Under the pieces are notes generated by a model, which was not told where the DNA came from, did not search any database, and saw only the letters and a program-made list of their open reading frames with translations. DNA of 61,650 bases, from NCBI GenBank assembly GCA_018110785.1, contig JAGBHD010000054.1:1-61650 (forward strand). The letters run 5' to 3'. This document shows positions 35,339-44,201 of this stretch, in pieces. A program made the translations under genes and the position numbers. The number at the start of each line of letters is the position of its first letter. Position 1 is the stretch's first letter. This stretch comes from Oscillospiraceae bacterium. Its GTDB lineage: Bacteria; Bacillota; Clostridia; Oscillospirales; JAGBHD01.

Positions 35339-37636
35339 ATGAATACTGCTACCGGTCTTGAATTTAAAATTAAAGAGATGGCGCAGCGAATTCGTACGCT
35401 TAGAGAAATAGTTGGAATTTCGCCTGATGAGATGGCGGCAAAAACAGGCATCAGCTCAGCAGAATATATTGCTTGCGAAGCGGGAGAGAAAGATTTAAAC
35501 TTTGCTTTTCTTTATCGCTGCGCGTTAGCTTTGAATGTTGATGTTACCGATATTATAGAGGGCGCAAGCCCCCGTCTTGCAGGATATACAGTTACAAGAA
35601 ACGGAGCCGGTCAGGAAATTCAAAAGGCGCACGGCATGACCTATTATAACCTTGCCGCTTCCTTTAAAAATCGTATCGCGGAGCCTTTGTATGTTATATC
35701 CCAATATGACGAAAAAGCGCAGAACGCCGATATTGAGCTTACGAGCCACGAAGGTCAGGAATGCGATGTTGTAGTTAAAGGAGCTTTAAAGGTTCAGGTA
35801 GGCGACCATATTGAAATTCTCCATGAGGGCGATAGCATTTATTACGATAGCTCAACCCCTCACGGAATGATAGCTGTTGAGGGCGAAGACTGTATTTTCT
35901 ATGCATTTGTTTTAAACCCCGCAAGCGAGCCTATTTCAAAGATTGCTCACGGCGGCGTTAGAGATTTTGTAGCGGCGCCTAACAAAAAGAAAAAAGAAGA
36001 AAAAAAGCGCATATGGGAAGACATTATTATTCCGACAGAAGATGATAACGGCGTTTTAAAGGCTATAAGCTTTAAAAATGAGGATAATTTCAACTTTGCT
36101 TTTGATGTTATTGACCGTTTAGGCAGAGAACAGCCCGAGAAAACAGCCATGATTCATATTTCAAGGGATAAAACAGAACGCCGTTTTACCTTTTCGGAGC
36201 TAAAAAGAGCATCGTCGCAAACTGCGAACTATTTTAAATCATTGGGCATCAAAAAGGGCGATAAAGTAATGCTTATTCTAAAGCGTCATTATCAGTTCTG
36301 GTTTTCAATGATAGCGCTTCATAAAATAGGTGCTATTGCAATTCCTGCGACAAATCAGCTTAAAGAGCACGATCTTACATACAGATTTAACAAAGCTAAT
36401 GTTAAAATGATAATCTGCACCTCTGATGACGGTGTTGCCGAAGAGGTTGAAAAGGCAGAAAAACATTCTCCCGAGCTTCAAACCAAAATCATAGTAGGCT
36501 CCCATAGAGATGGTTGGAGAAGCTTTGACGAGGAATATGGCTTATATACAGGCAAATTCGAGCGCGATGAAGAGTCCCCCTCGGGCGATGATATTATGCT
36601 TATGTATTTTACCTCGGGAACAACAGGAAATCCAAAAATCGCAATGCATAACTATAAATATCCGCTCGGTCATTTTATAACCGCGAAATATTGGCATTGT
36701 GTTAATCCCGATGGGCTTCACCTTACAATTTCCGATACAGGTTGGGCAAAGGCTGCATGGGGCAAGCTTTACGGACAATGGCTTTGCGAAGCAGGTCTTT
36801 TTGTTTACGATTTCGATAGATTTGATGCGAACGATATTATGCCAATGTTCGCTCGCTACGGAATTACGACCTTCTGCGCTCCGCCAACAATGCTTCGCAT
36901 GATGATAAAGCAGGATTTATCGAAATTTGATCTTTCCTCTATCGAGCATATGACAACGGCGGGAGAGGCATTAAACCCCGAAGTCTTCAGACAGTTTGAA
37001 AAGGCAACGGGACTGCAGATAATGGAGGGCTTCGGACAGACCGAAACGACGGTTGCTTTAGCTAACCTTGCAGGAACTAAGGCTAGGCTCGGCTCGATGG
37101 GAAAACCCGTTCCGCTTTATAATATAGAGCTTGTAGATTCAGATGATAAGCCTGTCCCTGTTGGCGAGGTAGGCGAGATTGTTATAAATATCAAAAACGG
37201 TACACCGCCCGGACTTTTCCAAGGATATTATACCGATGAAGAAAAAACCGCCGAATGCAAAAGAAACGGGTACTATCATACAGGCGATACTGCTTGGCGC
37301 GATGAAGACGGTTATTTCTGGTATGTAGGAAGGGTTGATGACGTTATTAAGTCATCAGGTTACCGCATAGGACCTTTTGAGATTGAAAATGTTATTATGG
37401 AGTTGCCCTATGTTTTAGAGTGCGGCGTTTCAGCTGAGCCTGATGAGGTAAGAGGTCAGGTAGTTAAGGCAAGTATAGTTTTAGTAAAAGGAACTGACGG
37501 CACTGACGAGCTGAAAAAGGAAATTCAGGAATATGTTAAAAACAGAACAGCTCCTTATAAATACCCCAGAGTTGTAGTTTTCAGAGATGAGCTTCCGAAA
37601 ACAACAAGCGGAAAAATTCAGAGAAATAAACTGTAA
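35339..37636 (+). CDS. XRE-HTH / cupin / acyl-CoA synthetase fusion (valine T-box unit)
   Basis: 765 residues from ATG 35339, which follows GGGAGGAAC; the same frame is open from 35231, but that part is T-box leader. HTH at 12-75, cupin at 130-192 (with LHEGDSIYYDSSTPHG), a Lys/Glu-rich linker near 215-225, and synthetase at 250-765 with P-loop TSGTTGNPK at 425-433. It shares the domain order and long identical stretches (KRHYQFWFSM, KSSGYRIGPFEIE) with the 32.7 kb gene, so this is a duplication with divergence. The valine T-box suggests isobutyrate as substrate (inference). Confidence 0.88.
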   Translation: MNTATGLEFKIKEMAQRIRTLREIVGISPDEMAAKTGISSAEYIACEAGEKDLNFAFLYRCALALNVDVTDIIEGASPRLAGYTVTRNGAGQEIQKAHGMTYYNLAASFKNRIAEPLYVISQYDEKAQNADIELTSHEGQECDVVVKGALKVQVGDHIEILHEGDSIYYDSSTPHGMIAVEGEDCIFYAFVLNPASEPISKIAHGGVRDFVAAPNKKKKEEKKRIWEDIIIPTEDDNGVLKAISFKNEDNFNFAFDVIDRLGREQPEKTAMIHISRDKTERRFTFSELKRASSQTANYFKSLGIKKGDKVMLILKRHYQFWFSMIALHKIGAIAIPATNQLKEHDLTYRFNKANVKMIICTSDDGVAEEVEKAEKHSPELQTKIIVGSHRDGWRSFDEEYGLYTGKFERDEESPSGDDIMLMYFTSGTTGNPKIAMHNYKYPLGHFITAKYWHCVNPDGLHLTISDTGWAKAAWGKLYGQWLCEAGLFVYDFDRFDANDIMPMFARYGITTFCAPPTMLRMMIKQDLSKFDLSSIEHMTTAGEALNPEVFRQFEKATGLQIMEGFGQTETTVALANLAGTKARLGSMGKPVPLYNIELVDSDDKPVPVGEVGEIVINIKNGTPPGLFQGYYTDEEKTAECKRNGYYHTGDTAWRDEDGYFWYVGRVDDVIKSSGYRIGPFEIENVIMELPYVLECGVSAEPDEVRGQVVKASIVLVKGTDGTDELKKEIQEYVKNRTAPYKYPRVVVFRDELPKTTSGKIQRNKL

Positions 37637-37648
37637 AGGAGAATATAT

Positions 37649-38728
37649 ATGAAATACGAAATTTCTATAACCAAAACAGCGGCTCCAAAGCCTCACCCGA
37701 CCGATGAATCAAAGCTCGGTTTCGGAAGAATTTTTACAGATCACATGTTTTTAATGGATTATGCGGCTGATAAAGGCTGGTATAACGGAAGAATAGTTCC
37801 TTTCGGTCCCATCCCCGTTCACCCTGCTTCTACCGTTTTGCATTACGGCGCAGAGATATTTGAAGGACTTAAGGCCTATAGAACGGTTAATAACGAGATT
37901 AAATTATTCCGTCCGTTAGAAAACATAAAGCGCCTTAACAACAGCGCAGAGCGTTTATGCTTGCCTGAACTTGATGAAGAGGGCTGTCTTGATATTTTAA
38001 AGACATTGGTTGAACTAGAAAAGGATTGGGTTCCAAAGAGCGAGGGGACATCTCTTTATCTTCGTCCGTTCCTTTTCGGAAATGACCCGCATCTTGGAGT
38101 TCACGCAGTTAAAGAGGCTGTTTTTGCAGTTATCTGCTCACCCGTTGGCGCTTATTATGCAGAGGGCATAAACCCCGTTAAGATTGCTATTGAATCCGAA
38201 GATGTTCGCGCTGTTCGCGGCGGAACAGGATACGCTAAATGCGGCGGTAACTATGCGGCAAGTCTTAGAGCGGGAGAAAGAGCCGAAAGAAAGGGATATA
38301 CTCAGGTTCTTTGGCTTGACGGCGTTGAGAGAAAATATATTGAAGAAGTCGGCGCGATGAACGTTATGTTCAAAATCGACGGCAAAATTATAACCCCCGC
38401 GCTTACAGGCTCGGTACTCCCCGGTATAACAAGAAAATCCAGTATAGAGATGCTTCGCGATTGGGGATATGAGGTAGAGGAAAGACTTTTATCGGTTGAT
38501 GAGCTGTTTGCGGCGGCAGAAGACGGCAGCTTAGAAGAGGCTTGGGGAACAGGAACAGCGGCAGTTGTTTCTCCTATAGGTCATCTTTTCTATAACGGCA
38601 AGGAATATACTGTTTCCAATAATGAAATAGGTGAACTTACACAGAAGCTTTATGATAATCTTACAGGTATTCAGTGGGGCAAGATAGAAGATAAATACGG
38701 CTGGTGCGAAAAGGTTTGCAATGGGTAA
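37649..38728 (+). CDS. ilvE: Branched-chain amino acid aminotransferase
   Basis: 359 residues, PLP fold type IV. It exchanges the amino group between glutamate and the 2-oxo forms of Val, Leu and Ile. Marks: HYGAEIFEGLKAYR, YLRPFLFGNDPHLGV, the PLP lysine in AKCGGNYAASL, and KYIEEVGAMNVMF. It starts 12 nt after the valine-unit synthetase and is probably on the same T-box-controlled transcript. It is the final step of the proposed acid-to-amino-acid route. Confidence 0.95.
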   Translation: MKYEISITKTAAPKPHPTDESKLGFGRIFTDHMFLMDYAADKGWYNGRIVPFGPIPVHPASTVLHYGAEIFEGLKAYRTVNNEIKLFRPLENIKRLNNSAERLCLPELDEEGCLDILKTLVELEKDWVPKSEGTSLYLRPFLFGNDPHLGVHAVKEAVFAVICSPVGAYYAEGINPVKIAIESEDVRAVRGGTGYAKCGGNYAASLRAGERAERKGYTQVLWLDGVERKYIEEVGAMNVMFKIDGKIITPALTGSVLPGITRKSSIEMLRDWGYEVEERLLSVDELFAAAEDGSLEEAWGTGTAAVVSPIGHLFYNGKEYTVSNNEIGELTQKLYDNLTGIQWGKIEDKYGWCEKVCNG

Positions 38729-39383
38729 GAGAATTTACATTATTGCAGGGCATTACGGAAGCGGAAAAACAAATATAGCGGTAAACTTGGCGCTAAAGCT
38801 TAGAAAAGAGGGAAAAGAGGATAAAATTGCCGACCTTGATATAGTTAACCCCTATTTCAGAACTAAGGACAGCGCGGATGTTTTGGAAAAAGCGGGAATA
38901 GAGCTGATTTCTCCCCATTTTGCCAATACAAATGTTGATCTACCCGCTCTTCCGCCCGAAACCTATAGCATATTCCAGAATAAGAATTTTTCTGCAGTAA
39001 TAGATGTTGGCGGAGATGACAGAGGCGCCTATGCGCTAGGCAGATATGCTCCCTACATTTTGGAAGAAAATAATTTCGAAATGTGCTTCGTTGCAAATTT
39101 CTATAGACCTTTAACAAAAACGGCTGAAGAAGCGATAGAGGTAATGAGAGAAATTGAAGCCGCCTGCGGCATAAAATTTACTGCGATTATAAACAATTCC
39201 AATCTTGGTTCTGAGACTGCAAAAGAGGATATCTTAGCCTCTAACATTCAGGCTGAGCGGTTGAGAGAAATATCCTCTCTTCCGATACTTTTTAATTCGG
39301 TAAGAGCCGATATATCAGAGGAAATAGAAGACAGCTTTCCTCTTAATTTGCAGGAAAAATATTACGATATAAAGGAGAATTAG
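38721..39383 (+). CDS. P-loop ATPase of the ParA/MinD/CobQ type
   Basis: 220 residues. A deviant Walker A motif GHYGSGKTNIAVNLAL lies at residues 9-24. VDVGGDD-type residues (AVIDVGGDDRGAY) occur near 92-104. No cysteine cluster is seen, so a simple Fe-S carrier of the Mrp type is unlikely. It overlaps ilvE by 8 bases and is 1 base from the ferredoxin gene. The position inside the ilvE-oxidoreductase operon suggests a maturation or activation role for the oxidoreductase (inference). Confidence 0.82.
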   Translation: MGKRIYIIAGHYGSGKTNIAVNLALKLRKEGKEDKIADLDIVNPYFRTKDSADVLEKAGIELISPHFANTNVDLPALPPETYSIFQNKNFSAVIDVGGDDRGAYALGRYAPYILEENNFEMCFVANFYRPLTKTAEEAIEVMREIEAACGIKFTAIINNSNLGSETAKEDILASNIQAERLREISSLPILFNSVRADISEEIEDSFPLNLQEKYYDIKEN

Positions 39384-39384
39384 T

Positions 39385-39591
39385 ATGGCAAAGGTTAGTT
39401 TTAAAACTGATATTTGCAAGGGCTGCGGACTTTGTGTTGACGCGTGTCCGAAAAAAATTATCGCTTTAGCGAAAGATAAATTAAATGCGAAAGGACATTC
39501 TCCCGCGATTATTACCGATCAGGATAAATGCATCGGTTGCGCTTTTTGCGCAACAATGTGTCCCGACTGTGTAATAACCGTTGAGAAATGA
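39385..39591 (+). CDS. vorD: 2-oxoacid:ferredoxin oxidoreductase delta subunit (ferredoxin-like)
   Basis: 68 residues with two 4Fe-4S motifs: [14 protein letters not shown] and [14 protein letters not shown]. It carries electrons between the catalytic TPP/4Fe-4S subunits and ferredoxin. It is the first of four subunit genes in the order delta-alpha-beta-gamma. The vor/kor naming is uncertain from sequence; the context favours branched-chain oxoacids. Confidence 0.9.
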   Translation: MAKVSFKTDICKGCGLCVDACPKKIIALAKDKLNAKGHSPAIITDQDKCIGCAFCATMCPDCVITVEK

Positions 39592-39601
39592 GGTGTTGAA
39601 A

Positions 39602-40662
39602 ATGGCAGAAAAGGTTTTAATGAAAGGTAACGAAGCTATTGCGGAAGCGGCTATTAAAGCGGGCTGTCGCCATTATTTCGGTTATCCTATAACCCCTCAG
39701 ACAGAAATTGCGGCTTATATGGCAAAGCGTATGCCTAAAATCGGCGGTGTATTTCTACAGGCAGAAAGCGAGGTTTCTGCAATTAATATGGTTTACGGAG
39801 TTGCGGGAGCAGTTTCAGAGTTATGACCTCTTCTTCTTCCCCCGGTATTTCCTTAAAGCAAGAGGGTATTTCTTATATCGCAGGCGCAGATTTGCCCGCG
39901 CTTATCGTTAATGTTCAGCGTGGAGGCCCCGGCCTTGGCGGCATTCAGCCCTCTCAGTCGGACTATTTTCAGGCAACAAAGGGCGGCGGACACGGAGATT
40001 ACCATCTTATCGTTTTAGCCCCTGCTTCTGTTCAGGAAATGGCAGACCTTACAATTAAGGCTTTCGATTTATCCGAGAAATACAGAGTTCCTACAATGCT
40101 TTTAGCAGACGGAACTATGGGACAGATGATGGAGCCTGTTGAACTTCCTGAGATAGCTCCCAAAGAAAGCGAAAAGCCTTGGGCTGTAAGAGGAACAAAA
40201 ATGGAGAGAGAACATAATATTATAAACTCTCTTTATTTAAAACCCGAAATTTTAGAGAAAACAAACTTCGAAAGATTCGAGAGATACAAGGCTATCGAAG
40301 AAAACGAAGCTATGTATGAAGAATATATGATGGACGATGCTGAGATTTGCGTTGTTGCATTCGGTATTGCGGCGAGAGTTTCCAAAAACGCAGTTACTGC
40401 GGCTCGCAAAAAAGGCATCAAGGTAGGACTTATAAGGCCTATAACCCTCTGGCCTTTCCCGAAAGAGGCTTTGAAGAAGGCGGCAGACAAGGTAAAAGGA
40501 TTTATCTCTGTTGAGCTTTCTATGGGCCAGATGATTGAGGATATAAAGCTTTCTACCGAATGCAAAAAGCCGGTAGAGCTTTGCAACCGCACAGGCGGTA
40601 TGATTCCTACCCCCGAAGAAGTTCTTGCTTCTATTGAAAAATTAGCAAAGGAGGCAAAATAG
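39602..40662 (+). CDS. vorB: 2-oxoacid:ferredoxin oxidoreductase alpha subunit, apparent 1-nt deletion
   Basis: As given, the frame from ATG 39602 stops at 39826 after SEL, and the rest runs from about 39823 to 40662 in another frame. One added G near 39812 gives [20 protein letters not shown] and a 353-residue protein, the usual size. The pyrimidine-binding part [11 protein letters not shown] and the conserved [11 protein letters not shown] are intact, as are [18 protein letters not shown] and the C-terminal part. A sequencing or assembly error is more likely than a real break, since all partner genes are intact. Confidence 0.9.
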
Positions 40663-40663
40663 A

Positions 40664-41416
40664 ATGGTAGTATTTGAGAAACCGAAGGCATTAACCGATG
40701 CGCCTTTGCATTATTGCCCTGGCTGCACACACGGTATTATTCACCGATTAGTAGCAGAGGCTATTGATGAGCTCGGTGTAGAGGGAAAAACTGTTGGTGT
40801 TGCTCCTGTTGGATGCGCAGTTATGGCATATGATTATTTTGCCTGCGATATGGTAGAAGCGGCTCACGGAAGAGCCCCCGCTGTTGCAACAGGTCTTAAA
40901 AGAGCTATGCCCGAAAATATAATCTTTACATATCAAGGCGATGGAGATTTAGCTTCTATCGGTATGGCAGAAACTGTTCATGCCGCAACAAGAAACGAAA
41001 ATATAACAATTATTTTCGTTAACAATGCAATCTACGGTATGACAGGCGGTCAGATGGCTCCTACATCTCTCCCCGGTCAGGTAACCCAGACCTCTCCTTA
41101 CGGAAGAGACACAGCCGTTCAGGGATTTCCTATTAAGGTAAGCGAGATGCTTTCCGCTTTAGATGGTCCCGAATATATCGAGCGCGTTGCCGTTAATAAT
41201 GTTAAAAATGTTAAGAATGCTAAAAAGGCAATCTTAAAGGCATTTAAAAATCAGGTTGAGGGAAAAGGATTTTCTTTAATTGAGGTTGTTTCCTCCTGCC
41301 CTACAAACTGGGGTATGACTCCTTCTAAAGCTTTAGAGTGGGTAGAAGAAAAAATGATTCCCTATTATCCTCTCGGCGTTTATAAAGATAAGAGCGCTGA
41401 AAAGAAGGAGGACTAA
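40664..41416 (+). CDS. vorA: 2-oxoacid:ferredoxin oxidoreductase beta subunit (TPP-binding)
   Basis: 250 residues. The TPP motif is YQGDGDLASIGM...NNAIYGMTGGQMAPT. The cysteines of the catalytic 4Fe-4S cluster include CPGCTHG and the one in APVGCAVM. With the alpha subunit it interconverts a 2-oxoacid and its CoA thioester plus CO2 and reduced ferredoxin, a reversible reaction. It starts one base after the alpha gene. Confidence 0.93.
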   Translation: MVVFEKPKALTDAPLHYCPGCTHGIIHRLVAEAIDELGVEGKTVGVAPVGCAVMAYDYFACDMVEAAHGRAPAVATGLKRAMPENIIFTYQGDGDLASIGMAETVHAATRNENITIIFVNNAIYGMTGGQMAPTSLPGQVTQTSPYGRDTAVQGFPIKVSEMLSALDGPEYIERVAVNNVKNVKNAKKAILKAFKNQVEGKGFSLIEVVSSCPTNWGMTPSKALEWVEEKMIPYYPLGVYKDKSAEKKED

Positions 41417-41418
41417 TC

Positions 41419-41949
41419 ATGACAACACAGATTTTAATCGCAGGCTTCGGCGGACAGGGCGTTTTATTCGCAGGAAAGTTTATAGCGTATAAAGGTCTTA
41501 TCGAGAATAAGGAGGTTAGCTGGCTCCCGTCATACGGACCTGAAATGCGCGGCGGAACGGCTAACTGCAGTATTATTATAAGCGATGAGCCTGTAGGCTC
41601 GCCTATCGTATCTAACCCTGATGTTCTTATCGCGATGAATTTACCCTCTTTGGATAAATATGAAAAGGAAGCAAAACCCGGCTCTTTGATTTTTGTTGAC
41701 AGTACTCTTATTGAGCGCAAGGTAGAAAGAGGAGATGTTAAAGCCTTCTATATCCCCGCAACAAAAATGGCTATGGATGCAGGAATTCCTACTTTAGCTA
41801 ATATGATAATTGTAGGAAAGGTTTTGAAAGAAACCGAAGGACTTTCCAAAGATAATCTTGAAGAGGCTATGAAAAAGGTTGTTTCGGCAAAGAGAATAGA
41901 GCTTTTAGATATGAACATCAAGGCTATTGAAGCAGGATATAATTATTAA
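41419..41949 (+). CDS. vorC: 2-oxoacid:ferredoxin oxidoreductase gamma subunit
   Basis: 176 residues. QILIAGFGGQGVLFAGKFIAY at the start and WLPSYGPEMRGGTANCSIIIS are typical of the gamma subunit that helps bind CoA. It completes the delta-alpha-beta-gamma set and ends the operon before a strong terminator. Confidence 0.94.
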   Translation: MTTQILIAGFGGQGVLFAGKFIAYKGLIENKEVSWLPSYGPEMRGGTANCSIIISDEPVGSPIVSNPDVLIAMNLPSLDKYEKEAKPGSLIFVDSTLIERKVERGDVKAFYIPATKMAMDAGIPTLANMIIVGKVLKETEGLSKDNLEEAMKKVVSAKRIELLDMNIKAIEAGYNY

Positions 41950-41950
41950 A

Positions 41951-41984
41951 ACAAAAGAGATGGCTTGCCATCTCTTTTGTTTTT
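41951..41984 (+). terminator. Rho-independent terminator after the oxidoreductase operon
   Basis: A perfect 14-bp stem ACAAAAGAGATGGC (41951-41964) / GCCATCTCTTTTGT (41967-41980), minimal 2-nt loop, and T run. Confidence 0.9.
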
Positions 41985-42109
41985 GTGAATAATTTTTGAA
42001 AAGATTTTTAAAAAGTGGATTTTTTAATAAATATATGATATATTTAGAAAAAGGAAAAGTCGGTTCAAAAACGCTTTTAATTTTATATCATCAGAGGGTG
42101 TTTTTTTAG

Positions 42110-43039
42110 ATGCGAGGATACAAGAAAAAAGCTTTAATAATTTTAAACCCAAAAGCGGGGCAAAAGAAAGCTAACCGCCTTTTAACCGATATTATCTCGG
42201 AACTTCAAAAGGGCGGATATATCTGCACACCCGTTGTAACAACTGCCTCAAAGGAAGGTGAGGATATTGCTGCTTCTTTGGCGAAAGATTATGATACAGT
42301 TATCGCAGTTGGCGGGGACGGCACCTTTAATGAGGTAGTTTCGGGAGTAATTAAATCGGGCGCCGAAGTTTCGATAGGATATATTCCTGCGGGAAGCACA
42401 AATGATTTTGCCGCCGCATTGAAGCTTTCCTCTTCGCCTGTTTCAGCCGCTAAAGCTATTGCGGCAGGGAACATAAGAAAACTTGATGTTGGAAGCTTTA
42501 ATGACAGGATTTTTACCTATGTTGCATCATTTGGCGCATTTACGGAAGCTTCTTATACAACACCTCAAGAATTAAAGAATGCATTGGGACATCTTGCTTA
42601 TATAATAGAGGGTACTAAGGACATTTGGAGCATAAAAAGCTATAAGCTAAAGGTTGAAACCGATAAAAAAACCTTTGAGGGGGATTATATATTCGGAGCG
42701 GTAAGCAATTCAACCTCTTTGGGCGGTCTTTTGAAAATAAATCCTAATATCGTTGATATGAACGATGGGCTTTTGGAGCTTCTTTTTATTAAAAAGCCTG
42801 AAAATCTTAATGATTTAGGCCAGATAATAACCGCTCTTAATACAATGAAATATAATAGCCCTATGATAGATTTTTGCTCGACACACAAAGCGGTTATTTA
42901 TGCCGATAAGAAGATGAATTGGACCTTAGACGGAGAAAGGGCAGAGGGTAAGGAAATAATAGAGGTAAAAAATATTAAGGATAAAATTGATATTATTGCT
43001 TCGTCTGTCGGAGCAAAAAAAGGAAAAGAACGAAAATGA
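42110..43039 (+). CDS. Diacylglycerol kinase-like lipid kinase (YegS/DgkB family)
   Basis: 309 residues. It phosphorylates diacylglycerol or a related lipid using ATP. The catalytic core is seen as ILNPKAGQKKA, AVGGDGTFNEVVSG (GGDGT) and YIPAGSTNDFAAAL. The C-terminal beta-sandwich ends with MNWTLDGERAEG. The exact substrate is not determined by sequence. It overlaps the following glycosyltransferase by 4 bases, so the two may act on the same membrane lipids. Confidence 0.9.
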   Translation: MRGYKKKALIILNPKAGQKKANRLLTDIISELQKGGYICTPVVTTASKEGEDIAASLAKDYDTVIAVGGDGTFNEVVSGVIKSGAEVSIGYIPAGSTNDFAAALKLSSSPVSAAKAIAAGNIRKLDVGSFNDRIFTYVASFGAFTEASYTTPQELKNALGHLAYIIEGTKDIWSIKSYKLKVETDKKTFEGDYIFGAVSNSTSLGGLLKINPNIVDMNDGLLELLFIKKPENLNDLGQIITALNTMKYNSPMIDFCSTHKAVIYADKKMNWTLDGERAEGKEIIEVKNIKDKIDIIASSVGAKKGKERK

Positions 43040-43980
43040 AAACAAAGCTGTTTATAGTTGTTCCTGTTTATAATGAAGAGGCGGTTTTGCGCGCATCTGC
43101 GGCGGAGCTTGAAAGGGTTATTTTAAGTCTTTCGGAGAAAGAGAAAATCTCGAAAGACAGCGCGATAGTTTTTGTAAACGACGGCTCAACAGATAGTTCT
43201 TTAGAAATAATTAAAGAGCTTTCAGAAAAAGAGCATTTCCGCGGAATTTCGCTCAGCTGCAACAAAGGACATCAGAACGCTCTTTTAGCAGGACTTGAAT
43301 ATGCTTTTGGGAAATGCGATGCGGTTATAACGATTGATGCCGATTTGCAGGATGATACAGCGGTTATCGAGGAAATGATAGATAAGCTGCAGTCGGGCAA
43401 GGATATCGTATATGGCGTAAGGAATGACCGAAGCGCCGATAGCTTCTTTAAAAGAACGAGCGCTGAGATGTTTTATAAGCTGATGCAGCATTTCGGCGCT
43501 AAAACCATTAATAACCATGCCGATTTCAGATTGTTATCCGCCCGCGCATTAGGTGAGCTTTTAAAATATAAGGAGAGAAATATTTATCTCCGCGGAATGG
43601 TGCCCTTGATAGGGCTTCCCTCTGATAATGTTTATTATAAGCGCAAAGAGAGGTCGGCAGGAGAATCGAAATATCCTTTCGGAAAAATGTTTTCCTTTGC
43701 GGCTGAGGGGATAACCTCATTTTCTATAAAGCCGCTAAGACTTATAACCTGGATGGGGCTTTTGGTTTTCTTAGCAAGTATTGCGATGATGATTTATGTA
43801 GTTATCAGATTTTTATCGGGAGCAACAGTTGCAGGCTGGGCAAGTATAGTTGTATCGGTTTGGGCGATTGGCGGCCTTTTATTGTTAGCCGTTGGGATTG
43901 TAGGCGAATATGTCGGCAAGATATATATAGAGGTTAAAAACCGTCCTTTATATGTAATAGAGGAAATTTACGGCGAATAA
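43036..43980 (+). CDS. Family 2 glycosyltransferase, polyprenyl-phosphate type, membrane-anchored
   Basis: 314 residues. The GT-A domain (1-215) has VPVYNEEAVL, FVNDGSTDSS, CNKGHQNALLAGLEYA and the metal-site TIDADLQDD. Two hydrophobic segments at about 238-260 and 270-295 match the GtrB/CsbB/DPM1 architecture. It likely transfers a sugar from a nucleotide donor to undecaprenyl phosphate at the inner face of the membrane. Confidence 0.9.
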   Translation: MKTKLFIVVPVYNEEAVLRASAAELERVILSLSEKEKISKDSAIVFVNDGSTDSSLEIIKELSEKEHFRGISLSCNKGHQNALLAGLEYAFGKCDAVITIDADLQDDTAVIEEMIDKLQSGKDIVYGVRNDRSADSFFKRTSAEMFYKLMQHFGAKTINNHADFRLLSARALGELLKYKERNIYLRGMVPLIGLPSDNVYYKRKERSAGESKYPFGKMFSFAAEGITSFSIKPLRLITWMGLLVFLASIAMMIYVVIRFLSGATVAGWASIVVSVWAIGGLLLLAVGIVGEYVGKIYIEVKNRPLYVIEEIYGE

Positions 43981-43993
43981 AATAGAAAAATGG

Positions 43994-44022
43994 TTGATTT
44001 TACTTTCAAATAATGCTAAAAT
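43994..44022 (+). promoter_or_regulatory. Promoter of the riboswitch-oadB transcript
   Basis: TTGATT (43994-43999), 17 bp, TAAAAT (44017-44022), extended by ATGC before the -10. Confidence 0.75.
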
Positions 44023-44033
44023 ATGAAATGTAA

Positions 44034-44168
44034 GTAAAAGGGAGTAGCTTGCAGGGAGATTTTCCTGTAATGTAAGGCGTCATCTCGGCGGAGCTTCCGT
44101 TCGCCTGCATTTTAAAAAGCAAGACTTTTACCGTACTTTTTTTATAAAGTATGGTAAAGGTCTTTTTT
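44034..44168 (+). promoter_or_regulatory. yybP-ykoY (Mn2+) riboswitch with terminator switch
   Basis: The aptamer begins AAAAGGGAGTAGC (about 44036-44048) and ends AGCAAGACTTTTACC (44118-44132), the two hallmark joints of the manganese-sensing yybP-ykoY class. P1 is the pairing of GTAAAAG (44034-44040) with CTTTTAC (44125-44131). The 3' P1 strand is shared with a terminator: 44122-44139 against 44146-44163, then TTTTTT. Ligand binding should therefore block termination, an ON switch. Confidence 0.85.
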
Positions 44169-44201
44169 AATTCTCCTATAAAAGGAAAGGAATGTAAAAA
44201 A

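Noticed and set aside
39581-39601. Earlier start for the oxidoreductase alpha subunit
   Set aside because: It would overlap the ferredoxin gene and add residues not found in the family. The ATG at 39602 has a GAGGTG site and matches the usual N-terminus.
28223-41949. Catabolic branched-chain amino acid degradation cluster
   Set aside because: The same enzymes could degrade amino acids, but three T-boxes would then induce breakdown during amino acid shortage. I kept the synthetic direction as the main reading and list tests for it.
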